This document shows, piece by piece, positions 8,112-16,836 of a stretch of DNA of 64,000 nt (positions are counted from its first letter, which is position 1; every line of letters begins with the position of its first letter). The stretch is from an uncultured Eubacteriales bacterium (GTDB taxonomy: Bacteria > Bacillota > Clostridia > Oscillospirales > Oscillospiraceae). A program made the position numbers and the translations under genes. Where the stretch lies: positions 1 through 64,000 of the forward strand of contig UQVA01000002.1 in assembly GCA_900544405.1 (NCBI GenBank), in the 5' to 3' direction. The notes beneath the pieces are model-generated. The model worked only from the letters and a program-made list of their open reading frames with translations, was not told the DNA's origin and made no database searches.

Positions 8112-9149
8112 ATGACGAGACAGATCGACGTAGGCGGCGTAAAAATTGGCGGCGGCGCACCGGTGGTCATTCAGTCCATGCTCAATACCCGCACCACCGA
8201 CGTGGCCGGGTCTCTGGAGCAGATCAAGCGGCTGAAGACCGCCGGATGCCAGATCGCCCGGCTGGCGGTGCCGGATATGGAAGCCGCCGAAGGCTTCCGG
8301 GAAATTGCCAAAGACAGCCCCCTGCCGCTGGTGGCGGACATTCACTTTGACTATCGGCTGGCCATTGCGGCCGCCGAGGGCGGCGCTGCCAAAATCCGCA
8401 TCAACCCCGGCAACATCGGCGGGGAGGACCGGGTGGAGGCGGTGGTGGACGTGTGCAAGAGCCGCCATATCCCCATCCGCATCGGCGTCAACGGCGGTAG
8501 CCTGGACAAGAAGCTGCTGGAAAAATACGGCCATCCTACGGCGGAGGCCCTGGTGGAAAGCGCCTTTTCCCACCTGGAATTGCTGGAAAAATATGGGTTT
8601 TATGACACCTGCGTGTCCATGAAGTCCTCCACTGTCCCCACCATGGTGGCGGCGGCCCGGCTGTTCCGGGAGAAGTGCGACTACCCCCTCCACATCGGCG
8701 TTACCGAGACGGGGCCTGTTCGCATGGGCCTCATCAAGTCCGCCATGGGCATCGGGGCCTTGCTCCTGGATGGCATCGGCGACACCCTCCGGGTGAGTCT
8801 CACCGACGACCCAGTGGAGGAGGTCTACGCCGCCAGGGACATTCTGAAAGCGGCGGGCCTTCGGAAAGACGGCGTGAACATCATTTCCTGCCCCACCTGC
8901 GGCCGGACTCGCATTGATTTGATCGGCCTGGTGCGGCAGGTGGACGAGGCCCTGAGAAACTGCGAAAAGCCCATCACCGTGGCGGTCATGGGCTGCGTGG
9001 TCAACGGCCCCGGCGAGGCCCGGGAAGCCGACATCGGCATTGCCGGCGGCGACGGCTGCGGCTTGCTTTTCGAGCATGGAGAGCCGGTGTGCAAGCTGCC
9101 CTATGAGGAACTTCTGCCGGAGCTTTTGCGGCGGATAGACGCATTATAA
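8112..9149 (+). CDS. ispG: 4-hydroxy-3-methylbut-2-enyl diphosphate synthase (flavodoxin type)
   Basis: The penultimate MEP-pathway enzyme, which reduces MEcPP to HMBPP using a [4Fe-4S] cluster. It has 345 residues, the short bacterial form. The N-terminal TIM-barrel motif is PVVIQSMLNTRTTDV. The barrel continues with ADIHFDYRLAIAAAEGG and RINPGNIG. The C-terminal cluster domain carries SCPTCGR and the signature GCVVNGPGEAREADIGIAGG, which hold the cysteines and glutamate that bind iron. It begins 4 bp after rseP. Confidence 0.97.
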   Translation: MTRQIDVGGVKIGGGAPVVIQSMLNTRTTDVAGSLEQIKRLKTAGCQIARLAVPDMEAAEGFREIAKDSPLPLVADIHFDYRLAIAAAEGGAAKIRINPGNIGGEDRVEAVVDVCKSRHIPIRIGVNGGSLDKKLLEKYGHPTAEALVESAFSHLELLEKYGFYDTCVSMKSSTVPTMVAAARLFREKCDYPLHIGVTETGPVRMGLIKSAMGIGALLLDGIGDTLRVSLTDDPVEEVYAARDILKAAGLRKDGVNIISCPTCGRTRIDLIGLVRQVDEALRNCEKPITVAVMGCVVNGPGEAREADIGIAGGDGCGLLFEHGEPVCKLPYEELLPELLRRIDAL

Positions 9150-9157
9150 GGAGAAAA

Positions 9158-12100
9158 ATGAAAGAATCCGTTTCCTTTTTACAGATGTTTACCGAATATC
9201 GCCCCGGGGAGAGCCTCTCCGGGGTGCTTTCCGTGGCGCGCATCACGGGAGCGGACCTGGACCCGGCTACCCGGCAGGCGGCGGTGACGCTGTATGCTGA
9301 CCAGTATATTCCCATGCGGCTTCTGGAAAAGGTGGAGCGGGACATCTGCGGCCTTTACGGCCTGCGGCATTTTGAAATACACATGACCCACCCGGCGGAG
9401 GAGTTGCAGAAAGTCGAGCCGGAGGAGCTGATGCAGCTGTTCGTGGAGGAGAACTCCATGAACCGGGCTTCCCTGGCGGGGGCCGGGTGGAAATGGGACG
9501 GCGATAACCTGGAAATTTCCCTCCGGGCCAACGGCAAGGCCGCTCTGGAGGAGGCCGTCCCGGCAGTTTGTCGAAAACTGACGGAGCGGTTCGGAAAGGC
9601 CCCGGTTTTCAAAGTCCTCTCTGCCCATGACCTGTCCGGTCAGGCACTGTTTGACGCTTTGGAGACCATGCGCTCCACCACGGCGGCAGCCATGCCCGCA
9701 GCCATGTGCAGCGGCGACAAGAAATCCTCCGGCAGTCCCAAGCAGGACCAGCCCCAGAGCGAGGAGACCCTGTACGGCAAGCCCTTCCGGGGCAATCCCG
9801 TGCCCATGAAGGACCTGAACATCGACATGGGTTCCGTCATCGTGGAGGGCCGGGTGTTCAGCGTGGACCATCGGGAGTTGAAAAAGCGCAACGCCTGGAT
9901 TGTCAGCTTCGACATGACCGACAACACCGGCTCCGTGCGGCTCCAGCGGTTCCTGGAAAACAGCGAGGCCAAGAAAATTCTGGACCATTTGCAGGTGGGC
10001 AACATCCTGAAGGTCCAGGGCCGCACCGAACTGAACCGGTACGACAACGAAATGAACATCAAGCCCTTCGCCATCATGCCTGGCTCCATGCCCACCCGGA
10101 AGGACACTGCCCCCGGGGAGAAACGGGTGGAGCTGCATCTGCACACTACCATGAGCAACATGGACGCCCTGACGGACACCGGGGCGGCGGTAAAGCAGGC
10201 GGCGGCCTGGGGCCATAAGGCCATCGCCATCACGGACCACGGCGTGGCCCAGTCCTTCCCGGATGCCATGAAGGCTGCTGCCAAGGCCAAGGTGGCGGGT
10301 ACGGACCAGAACATCAAAATCCTCTACGGCTGCGAGGGCTACTACGTCAACGACGTGGACGACCGTATCGTGGTCCACGGCGAGAAAAACATCACTTTTG
10401 ACGAGGAATATGTGGCCTTTGACCTGGAAACAACGGGCCTTTCCTCCAAGAAGGATAAAATTATCGAAATTGGTGCCGTGATCCTGAAAAACGGCCGGGA
10501 GGTGGACCGGTTCCAGACCTTTGTAGACCCGGAGCGGCATCTGGAACCGAAAATCGTCGAATTGACGGGTATCACCGAGGATATGCTGAAGGGCGCACCA
10601 AAAATCGAGGAGGTCCTGCCGAAATTTCTGGAATTCTGCGGGGACCGGGTGCTGGTGGCCCACAATTCCGACTTCGACACGGGCTTCATCCGGGCGGAGT
10701 GCCTGCGGCAGGGCTATGAATTTACCGCAACGGCCCTGGACACCCTGATTCTTTCTCAGAATCTCATGCCCCAGCTGAACAAATTCAAGCTGGACATCGT
10801 TTCCAATGCCCTGAGTCTGCCGGACTTCAATCACCACCGGGCGGCGGATGACGCCATGACCTGCGGCCTGATTTTCCATCGGTTCATCGAAAAGCTGGAA
10901 GAACTGGACATTCATGACCTGCAAAGCATCAACCCGGCCATGATGAAGCTGCGCTCCAAGAGCCGCATCGGCGACCGCCATGCCCGGCACATCATTCTCT
11001 TTGCTAAAAATCAGGTGGGCCTGCGGAATCTCTATCACCTTATCTCCGACTCCAACCTGAAATACTTCAAGCGGGTGCCTCGTATCCCCAAATCTGACCT
11101 GATGGAACTGCGGGAGGGCCTGATCATCGGCTCCGCCTGCGAGGCCGGCGAGCTGTTCCAGGCCATTCTGGACGGAAAAAGCGAGGACGAATTGAAGCGC
11201 ATCGCTTCGTTCTATGATTTCCTGGAAATTCAGCCCCTGGCCAACAACCGCTTCATGCTGGCCAAGGGCATTGCCAACAGCGACGAGGACCTGAGGAACT
11301 TCAACCGCACCGTGGTCCGGCTGGGCGAAGAACTGGACAAGCCTGTGGTGGCCACCGGCGACGTCCACTTCCTGAATCCGGAGGACGAAATCTTCCGGCA
11401 TATCCTGCTGGCCACCAAGGGCTTCGACGACTGCGACCGGGAAAATCCCCTGTATTTCCGCACTACCGATGATATGCTCCGGGAGTTTTCCTATCTGGGG
11501 GAGGAGAAGGCCTATGAAGTGGTGGTCAAGAACACGAACGCCATTGCGGACATGGTGGAGACCCTGCGGCCCGTGCCCCATAACCTGTTCGCACCCAAGA
11601 TCGAGAACTCCGTGGAGGACCTGAAAGCCCTGGTGTACGGCAAGCTGCACCGGCTTTACGGCGAAAATCCCCCGGAACTCATCACCAAGCGTGTGGAAAC
11701 GGAGCTTCACGACATCATCAACTGCCACTATGACGTGATCTATATGTCTGCTCAGAAGCTGGTGCAGAACTCCTTGGAGCATGGCTATCTGGTGGGCTCC
11801 CGTGGTTCCGTGGGTTCCTCCATCGTGGCCTACATGGCAGGCATCACGGAAGTGAATTCCTTCCCGCCCCACTATCGCTGCCCCAACCCGGAGTGCAAGT
11901 ACACCACATTCGATGTCCCCAAGGGCTACGGCTGCGGGGCGGACCTGCCGGATGCCATCTGCCCCAAGTGCGGCACAAAATTCGACAAGGACGGCTTCAA
12001 CATCCCCTTCGAGACCTTCCTGGGCTTCGGCGGCGATAAGGTCCCGGATATTGACCTGAACTTCTCCGGCGAATACCAGTCCAAGGCCCACGCCTACTGC

Positions 12101-13471
12101 GTGGAGATGTTCGGAAAATCCCATGTGTTCCGGGCCGGTACCGTGGGCACCGTGGCGGAAAAGACCGCCTTCGGCTATGTGAAAAAGTACCTTTCCGAGC
12201 GGAATCTCACCGCCACCCGTGCGGAGGAAAACCGGCTGGCCTCCGGCTGCGTGGGCGTGCGCCGGACCACCGGCCAGCACCCCGGCGGCCTGGTAGTCAT
12301 TCCCCAGGAAAATGAGATTTGGGATTTCTGCCCGGTGCAGCACCCGGCGGACGACCCCAATTCCGACCAGATCACAACCCATTTTGAATACCACTCCATG
12401 GAGGAGAACCTGCTGAAGCTGGATATGCTGGGCCACGATGACCCCACCATGATCCGGATGATGGAGGACATGACCGGCGTGGACGCCAAGACCATCCCGC
12501 TGGACGACAAGAACACCATGTCCATCTTCACCTCCTCCAAGGTCCTGGGCTATGAGGATGACCCTATCTTAGGTCCCACCGGGGCCGTGGCCATTCCGGA
12601 GTTCAATACCCACTTCACCCGTGGAATGCTGCTGGACACCATGCCCACCCGGTTCGATACCCTGTTGCGGCTTTCCGGTTTCTCTCACGGTACGGATGTG
12701 TGGCTGGGCAACGCCAAGGATCTCATTACCTCCAAAACCGCCACCGTCGATCAGGCCATCGGCTGCCGTGACGACATTATGCTCTATCTTATCTCCTGCG
12801 GAATGCCGGAAAAGCGGTCCTTCAAGATCATGGAGGCCGTGCGAAAGGGCAGAGGTCTGCCGGAGGGGGCCGAGGAGGAAATGATCGCCGCAGGCGTTCC
12901 CAACTGGTACATCACCTCCTGCAAGAAGATCAAGTACCTGTTTCCCAAGGCCCACGCCGTGGCTTACGTTATGATGGCCTTCCGAATCGCCTGGTTCAAG
13001 GTCTATCACCCCCTGGCTTTTTATGCTGCCTATTTCTACCGGCGCAGCCAGAAGGGCGGCTTCGATGCGGTGCTGATGACCAACGGCATGGAGTCCGTGA
13101 AGGCCAATATCAAGGCCATTTCCGAGAACGAGGACGCCACCGACAAGGACGAGGACCTGCTGACCACCCTGGAAGTGGTCTACGAATACTACCTCCGGGG
13201 CTTCGAGTTTGCCCCCATCGACCTGTACCGGAGCCACGCCATCAAGTTCGTCATTGAGGACGGAAAGCTGCTGCCGCCCTTCGTGGCCATTTCCGGCCTG
13301 GGCGAAAGCGCCGCCTGGGACCTGATGGAGGGCCGAAAGGGCAAGACGTTCCTGTCCATCGAGGAGGTGGCGGCGGCCTGCCCCAAGGTCTCCAAGACCC
13401 ACATCCAGATGCTGAAGGACGCCGGAGCCTTCGGCAGTCTGCCGGATACCTCTCAGGTGAGTTTGTTCTGA
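9158..13471 (+). CDS. polC: DNA polymerase III subunit alpha, PolC type
   Basis: The main leading-strand replicase of low-GC gram-positives, 1437 residues. The order of domains is an N-terminal region, an OB-fold (near residue 225), a PHP domain beginning near residue 323 with VELHLHTTMSNMDAL and interrupted by a DEDD proofreading exonuclease near residue 420 (VAFDLETTGL, then HNSDFD and HHRAADDA), the rest of PHP, and the palm and fingers with catalytic PDIDLNFSGEYQ near residue 961. A Cys4 zinc motif (CPNPEC ... CPKCG) lies just before the catalytic motif. It is the last gene of the operon and ends in a strong hairpin. Confidence 0.98.
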   Translation: MKESVSFLQMFTEYRPGESLSGVLSVARITGADLDPATRQAAVTLYADQYIPMRLLEKVERDICGLYGLRHFEIHMTHPAEELQKVEPEELMQLFVEENSMNRASLAGAGWKWDGDNLEISLRANGKAALEEAVPAVCRKLTERFGKAPVFKVLSAHDLSGQALFDALETMRSTTAAAMPAAMCSGDKKSSGSPKQDQPQSEETLYGKPFRGNPVPMKDLNIDMGSVIVEGRVFSVDHRELKKRNAWIVSFDMTDNTGSVRLQRFLENSEAKKILDHLQVGNILKVQGRTELNRYDNEMNIKPFAIMPGSMPTRKDTAPGEKRVELHLHTTMSNMDALTDTGAAVKQAAAWGHKAIAITDHGVAQSFPDAMKAAAKAKVAGTDQNIKILYGCEGYYVNDVDDRIVVHGEKNITFDEEYVAFDLETTGLSSKKDKIIEIGAVILKNGREVDRFQTFVDPERHLEPKIVELTGITEDMLKGAPKIEEVLPKFLEFCGDRVLVAHNSDFDTGFIRAECLRQGYEFTATALDTLILSQNLMPQLNKFKLDIVSNALSLPDFNHHRAADDAMTCGLIFHRFIEKLEELDIHDLQSINPAMMKLRSKSRIGDRHARHIILFAKNQVGLRNLYHLISDSNLKYFKRVPRIPKSDLMELREGLIIGSACEAGELFQAILDGKSEDELKRIASFYDFLEIQPLANNRFMLAKGIANSDEDLRNFNRTVVRLGEELDKPVVATGDVHFLNPEDEIFRHILLATKGFDDCDRENPLYFRTTDDMLREFSYLGEEKAYEVVVKNTNAIADMVETLRPVPHNLFAPKIENSVEDLKALVYGKLHRLYGENPPELITKRVETELHDIINCHYDVIYMSAQKLVQNSLEHGYLVGSRGSVGSSIVAYMAGITEVNSFPPHYRCPNPECKYTTFDVPKGYGCGADLPDAICPKCGTKFDKDGFNIPFETFLGFGGDKVPDIDLNFSGEYQSKAHAYCVEMFGKSHVFRAGTVGTVAEKTAFGYVKKYLSERNLTATRAEENRLASGCVGVRRTTGQHPGGLVVIPQENEIWDFCPVQHPADDPNSDQITTHFEYHSMEENLLKLDMLGHDDPTMIRMMEDMTGVDAKTIPLDDKNTMSIFTSSKVLGYEDDPILGPTGAVAIPEFNTHFTRGMLLDTMPTRFDTLLRLSGFSHGTDVWLGNAKDLITSKTATVDQAIGCRDDIMLYLISCGMPEKRSFKIMEAVRKGRGLPEGAEEEMIAAGVPNWYITSCKKIKYLFPKAHAVAYVMMAFRIAWFKVYHPLAFYAAYFYRRSQKGGFDAVLMTNGMESVKANIKAISENEDATDKDEDLLTTLEVVYEYYLRGFEFAPIDLYRSHAIKFVIEDGKLLPPFVAISGLGESAAWDLMEGRKGKTFLSIEEVAAACPKVSKTHIQMLKDAGAFGSLPDTSQVSLF

Positions 13472-13509
13472 AAAAAGCCCCCGAAACGGAGAAAATCCGT
13501 TCCGGGGGC
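13471..13509. terminator. Terminator shared by polC and the convergent small gene
   Basis: A 14-bp stem with one mismatch (13477-13490 with 13496-13509, loop GAAAA). On the minus strand it is followed by TTTTTT (13476-13471), an excellent terminator for the 77-residue gene. On the plus strand the tail is only weakly T-rich. Confidence 0.88.
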
Positions 13510-13528
13510 TTCGTATTATTGGTGCAAA

Positions 13529-13762
13529 TCAGATGGTGAAGGCCACCAGCGCCACTTCCTTGCCGGTTTTCTTGGAAAGCAGCTGCTCCAGTTCCGTGAT
13601 CTTGGCCAGGGCCTCAGTGTCGTCGTTCAGGGAAGCGTAGCGGATGGGGCTGTACGCCACCAGAGAGACTTCCTTGCCTGTCTTGGCGGCCAGCTCCTGC
13701 TCCAGGGCGGTAATGGAGGCCAGAAGGTCCTCACGGCCATTCAGATTCGTATAAGTGTTCAT
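13529..13762 (-). CDS. Small protein of unknown function with a tandem 25-residue repeat
   Basis: A 77-residue acidic soluble protein with no signal peptide. It contains two copies of one unit, at residues 13-37 and 51-75, sharing 17 of 25 positions. Each unit has a short Leu/Glu-rich helix (ITALEQEL, ITELEQLL) followed by KTGKEV and a hydrophobic strand (SLVAY, ALVAF), suggesting two equal helix-strand modules. It has its own strong promoter, an ideal ribosome binding site (AAGGAGG) and its own terminator, so it is a real, independently expressed gene. I do not recognise the family and infer no function. Confidence 0.8.
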   Translation of the reverse strand: MNTYTNLNGREDLLASITALEQELAAKTGKEVSLVAYSPIRYASLNDDTEALAKITELEQLLSKKTGKEVALVAFTI

Positions 13763-13791
13763 TAGAATATCCTCCTTGGTATTTTTCTAAG

Positions 13792-13820
13792 AGTATAGCA
13801 TAAGATTCGGGGAAATTCAA
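13792..13820 (-). promoter_or_regulatory. Promoter of the 77-residue repeat protein
   Basis: On the minus strand TTGAAT (13820-13815) and TATACT (13797-13792) are 17 bp apart, with an extended TG before the -10. It is a strong housekeeping-type promoter ending 30 bp before the ATG. Confidence 0.8.
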
Positions 13821-13847
13821 CACAATCAGCAGAATATAAATTGAACG

Positions 13848-13985
13848 GGGCTGTCTCAAAATAGATTTTTCTAAAAATCAGCCCAACAATAAATCCGTGA
13901 AAATCCGATAAAACTGGTTTTTCACGGATTTTATTTAACTTTTGAAGGGAACTATTTTCCTATAATTCGCATTTTGAGACAGCCC
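13848..13985. mobile_element. MITE-like element, 138 bp, with perfect 15-bp terminal inverted repeats
   Basis: GGGCTGTCTCAAAAT (13848-13862) is perfectly inverted at 13971-13985. The interior is AT-rich, non-coding and contains a second inverted repeat, AAATCCGTGAAAA with TTTTCACGGATTT (about 13891-13931). Ends of this kind occur on DDE-transposase insertion sequences of Firmicutes, so this is probably a non-autonomous derivative mobilised in trans; the exact family is not certain. No target duplication is obvious. The right end lies one base from the spoIVB stop codon, so the insertion replaced or displaced that gene's terminator. The internal hairpin may now serve as one. Confidence 0.75.
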
Positions 13986-13986
13986 A

Positions 13987-14952
13987 TTACCCTGCCGCCT
14001 CCAGCATATTTTCGATGAAGATCCCATATCCCGTGTCGGGCTGGTTCACCAGCACATGGGTCACGGCGCCAATCAGCTTCCCATCCTGCAAAATGGGACT
14101 GCCGCTCATGCCCTGGACGATGCCGCCGGTGGTTTCCAGCAGGCCGGGGTCCGTGACACGAATCAGCAGATTCCTGCCCGGCTGCTTGGGGTCGGGATAG
14201 ATTTTCAGAATTTCCACAGAATACTCCCGTACCGTCTCCCCGGACACCGTAGAGCGGATGATCGCCGGACCGGTATGCACGGCTTCTGCCGGGGCCGTTT
14301 CCACGGGGGACCCGCCGGGAAGAGCGTCCAATTTGCCAAAGACCCCGTAGGCGGTATTCTCCAGAAGTGCGCCGCAGGGAACAGGGGAGAGGGCGGAGCC
14401 GAACAGCTGTCCCGGCGTTCCTGCCAGGCCCTTCCGCAGGGACAGCACCGTGGCCTGGTACACGCTGCCGCGGGTCATGGACAGCAGTTTGCCTCCGGCC
14501 TCCGTGACCCCATGGCCCAGGGCACCAAACCGGTTGTCCTCCGGGTCATAATAGGTGACGGTGCCGATGCCGGTGATGCCCTGCCGGAGGTAGACCCCCA
14601 GCTTCGGCCCTTCCTTCGTAATGGTCGGGGCCAGGCGCAGGGTCTGCTCCGTGCCGCTGCGCAGAACGGTCAGCGTTACCGTGCCGTCGGAGCGTTCCAG
14701 AGCGGCGGAAACGTCCTGCGCGGAGGCGATTTTCTTCCCGTCGATGCGGAGAATCTGGTCCCCCGGTTCCAGTCCGGCCTCCTGGGCTGCCGCACCCAAT
14801 TCCGGGTCAATGCCCGTGACCGTCACGGTGCCGGTGCCCAGTGCCAGACCGATGATCTCCCCGCCGGGGATAAGGCTTTCCGCCCGGACCGCCGTGGGCA
14901 GCAGACACAGTAAAGTCAGCAGCAAAGCTGCAAATTTTTGTATTTTTCTCAT
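13987..14952 (-). CDS. spoIVB: SpoIVB peptidase (S55 family)
   Basis: A sporulation signalling serine protease made in the forespore and secreted into the intermembrane space, where in Bacillus it triggers pro-sigma-K processing. It has 321 residues. A signal peptide or anchor covers residues 1-24, a PDZ domain about 35-110 (AGLEPGDQILRIDGKKI), and the S55 domain about 125-321. The S55 region has GIGTVTYYDP, FGALGHGV with the catalytic His, and GIVQGMSGSPI with the catalytic Ser at residue 283. The ribosome binding site is AAGGAGG. It stands alone here, not beside recN or spo0A. Its presence argues for a spore former. Confidence 0.95.
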   Translation of the reverse strand: MRKIQKFAALLLTLLCLLPTAVRAESLIPGGEIIGLALGTGTVTVTGIDPELGAAAQEAGLEPGDQILRIDGKKIASAQDVSAALERSDGTVTLTVLRSGTEQTLRLAPTITKEGPKLGVYLRQGITGIGTVTYYDPEDNRFGALGHGVTEAGGKLLSMTRGSVYQATVLSLRKGLAGTPGQLFGSALSPVPCGALLENTAYGVFGKLDALPGGSPVETAPAEAVHTGPAIIRSTVSGETVREYSVEILKIYPDPKQPGRNLLIRVTDPGLLETTGGIVQGMSGSPILQDGKLIGAVTHVLVNQPDTGYGIFIENMLEAAG

Positions 14953-15059
14953 GGTTTCCGCCCCTCCTTTTCGTTGCCCTCTTAATATTCCGCACCTGCG
15001 GCGATGTAACCGCTGTAAAAGTCGAAAAATCAGGGAGGACGTGGGGACAACGGAAAAAC

Positions 15060-15088
15060 TTGCAATTTTGCGTCCTTTGGCGTATGAT
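15060..15088 (+). promoter_or_regulatory. Promoter of msrC
   Basis: TTGCAA (15060-15065) and TATGAT (15083-15088) are 17 bp apart, 20 bp before the start codon. The rest of the roughly 150-bp gap to spoIVB shows no other clear signal. I could not identify a convincing sporulation-sigma promoter for spoIVB in it. Confidence 0.75.
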
Positions 15089-15107
15089 AAGCGGGAGGTG
15101 TGTTACA

Positions 15108-15563
15108 ATGAAAGAAAAAACCATGCTTGCAAAGCAAATCGAAAGTCTCTGCGAAGGCGTTGCCAATCCCATTTCCAATTTAGCCAACGTCTCCGCCCTT
15201 TTGTGGCAGGAATTTCCAAATATCAACTGGGCGGGCTTTTATATATGGACCAACGGCCGCCTGGAGCTGGGACCCTTCCAGGGTAAGCCCGCCTGCACGG
15301 TCATCCCGGCGGGAAAAGGGGTCTGCGGAACGGCGGCAGGGGAGAACCGGACGGTCCGGGTGGCGGATGTACACGATTTCCCGGGACATATCGCCTGCGA
15401 CAGCGCTTCCCGGTCGGAGATCGTCGTTCCCATTCGGAAAAACGGGAAAGTTTGGGGCGTTCTGGATATGGACAGCCCGGTAAAAGACCGGTTTTCGGAG
15501 GAAGATGCGGAAATTCTGGAGGAAGCGGTCCGGACCTTGGAGAATACCTTGTTTCCCTATTGA
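15108..15563 (+). CDS. msrC: Free methionine-(R)-sulfoxide reductase (GAF domain)
   Basis: A single GAF domain enzyme of 151 residues that reduces free methionine-R-sulfoxide, an oxidative-damage repair function. I start at ATG 15108, which has GGGAGGTG upstream. The diagnostic motifs are LGPFQGKPACTVIP, GKGVCGTAA and DVHDFPGHIACD, which carry the three conserved cysteines, plus SEIVVPI. Its stop codon lies inside the -35 box of the iron-sulfur operon promoter, placing a redox-repair gene right against Fe-S biogenesis genes. Confidence 0.92.
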   Translation: MKEKTMLAKQIESLCEGVANPISNLANVSALLWQEFPNINWAGFYIWTNGRLELGPFQGKPACTVIPAGKGVCGTAAGENRTVRVADVHDFPGHIACDSASRSEIVVPIRKNGKVWGVLDMDSPVKDRFSEEDAEILEEAVRTLENTLFPY

Positions 15564-15588
15564 CAAAGTAGGGAAGTGGTGCTATATT
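15560..15588 (+). promoter_or_regulatory. Promoter of the iscS-iscU-Rrf2 operon
   Basis: Consensus TTGACA (15560-15565) and TATATT (15583-15588), 17 bp apart. The -35 box contains the TGA stop of msrC. The -10 box is overlapped by the left arm of a palindrome, as expected for a repressible promoter. Confidence 0.9.
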
Positions 15589-15610
15589 ACCTATAGACTT
15601 ACTAGGTAAT
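15586..15610. promoter_or_regulatory. Palindromic operator, likely for the Rrf2/IscR-type regulator
   Basis: ATTACCTA (15586-15593) and TAGGTAAT (15603-15610) form a perfect 8-bp inverted repeat around a 9-bp centre, over the -10 box and the transcription start. Rrf2 proteins bind dyads of this length, and the operon encodes one at its end. I infer negative autoregulation, probably tuned by cluster occupancy. Confidence 0.7.
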
Positions 15611-15630
15611 GCGAAACAGGAGGAAAAACC

Positions 15631-16818
15631 ATGAAAGTTTACGCAGACAATGCGGCAACCACCCAAATGAGCAAGACAGCCATCAACGCCATGCTGCCTT
15701 ATTTCGATAACATTTACGGCAATCCGTCCAGCCTGTACACCATCGGTCAGGAGGCCAAGGAGGCATTGGAGGACGCCCGGAACCGCATCGCAGCCTGCCT
15801 GGGCTGTACACCCCGGGAGATCACTTTCACCTCCGGCGGCAGCGAGGCCGACAATCAGGCCATCCGCTCCGCAGCCCTGAACGGAGCCAAGAAGGGCAAG
15901 AAGCACATCATCACCACCGCTTTTGAGCATCATGCGGTGCTGCATACCCTGAGGCGCCTGGAAGGGGAGGGCTTCGAGGTCACTTATCTGGATGTGCGCC
16001 ACAACCACAACATCACCGCCCAGCAGGTGAAGGATGCCATCCGGCCAGACACCTGCCTGGTGACCACCATGTACGCCAACAACGAGATCGGCTCCATCCT
16101 GCCCATCCCGGAGATTGGCGAAATTTGCCGGGAGGCCGGTGTGGTGTTCCACACGGACGCTGTCCAGGCGGCAGGCCACCTGCCCATCAACGTGGTGGAC
16201 CAGCACATCGATATGCTGTCCCTGTCCGCCCATAAGTTCCACGGCCCCAAGGGCGTGGGCGTGCTGTACTGCCGGAAGGGCATCCCCCTGACCAGCCTCA
16301 TTGACGGCGGCGCTCAGGAGCGGGGCAAGCGGGCCGGTACGGAAAACGTGGCCGGTATCTGCGGCATGGCCGCCGCGCTGGAAGAAGCCTGCGCCCACAT
16401 GGAGGAGAACACCAAGAAGGTCACGGCCCTCCGGGACAAGCTGATTGCCGGTTTGAGCCAGATTCCCCATTCCGCACTGAACGGCGACCCCGTTCACCGT
16501 CTGCCGGGCAACGTGAGCTTCTGCTTTGAAGGCATCGAGGGCGAGAGCCTGCTGCTCCTGCTGGACCAGAAGGGCATCAGCGCTTCCTCCGGTTCCGCCT
16601 GCACCTCCGGCTCTCTGGACCCCAGCCATGTGCTGCTGGCCATCGGCCGGGTCCATGACGTGGCCCATGGCTCTCTGCGGCTCTCCCTCAGCGAGTACAA
16701 CACCGAGGAAGAGATCGACCATATTTTGAAATCCGTGCCGGAAGTGGTCAGCTACCTGCGGGGAATGTCCCCGGTGTGGCGGGACCTGCAGACCGGCAAG
16801 CGGCAGTATATTCTCTAA
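15631..16818 (+). CDS. iscS: Cysteine desulfurase, NifS/IscS family
   Basis: A PLP enzyme of 395 residues that takes sulfur from cysteine as an enzyme persulfide for Fe-S cluster assembly. The N-terminus is VYADNAATTQMSKTA. The PLP lysine is near residue 200 in LSAHKFHGPKGVG. The persulfide-forming cysteine is C324 in the loop SSGSACTSGSLDPSHVL. The long loop and Ser/Cys context match NifS/IscS group I rather than SufS. It is followed 18 bp later by the scaffold iscU. Confidence 0.95.
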   Translation: MKVYADNAATTQMSKTAINAMLPYFDNIYGNPSSLYTIGQEAKEALEDARNRIAACLGCTPREITFTSGGSEADNQAIRSAALNGAKKGKKHIITTAFEHHAVLHTLRRLEGEGFEVTYLDVRHNHNITAQQVKDAIRPDTCLVTTMYANNEIGSILPIPEIGEICREAGVVFHTDAVQAAGHLPINVVDQHIDMLSLSAHKFHGPKGVGVLYCRKGIPLTSLIDGGAQERGKRAGTENVAGICGMAAALEEACAHMEENTKKVTALRDKLIAGLSQIPHSALNGDPVHRLPGNVSFCFEGIEGESLLLLLDQKGISASSGSACTSGSLDPSHVLLAIGRVHDVAHGSLRLSLSEYNTEEEIDHILKSVPEVVSYLRGMSPVWRDLQTGKRQYIL

Positions 16819-16836
16819 GATAAGGAGCAAAAAATT

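Noticed and set aside
9179..12436. Long minus-strand frame across polC
   Set aside because: Same effect: antisense to a complete PolC, no ribosome binding site, low-complexity His/Gly/Gln-rich translation.
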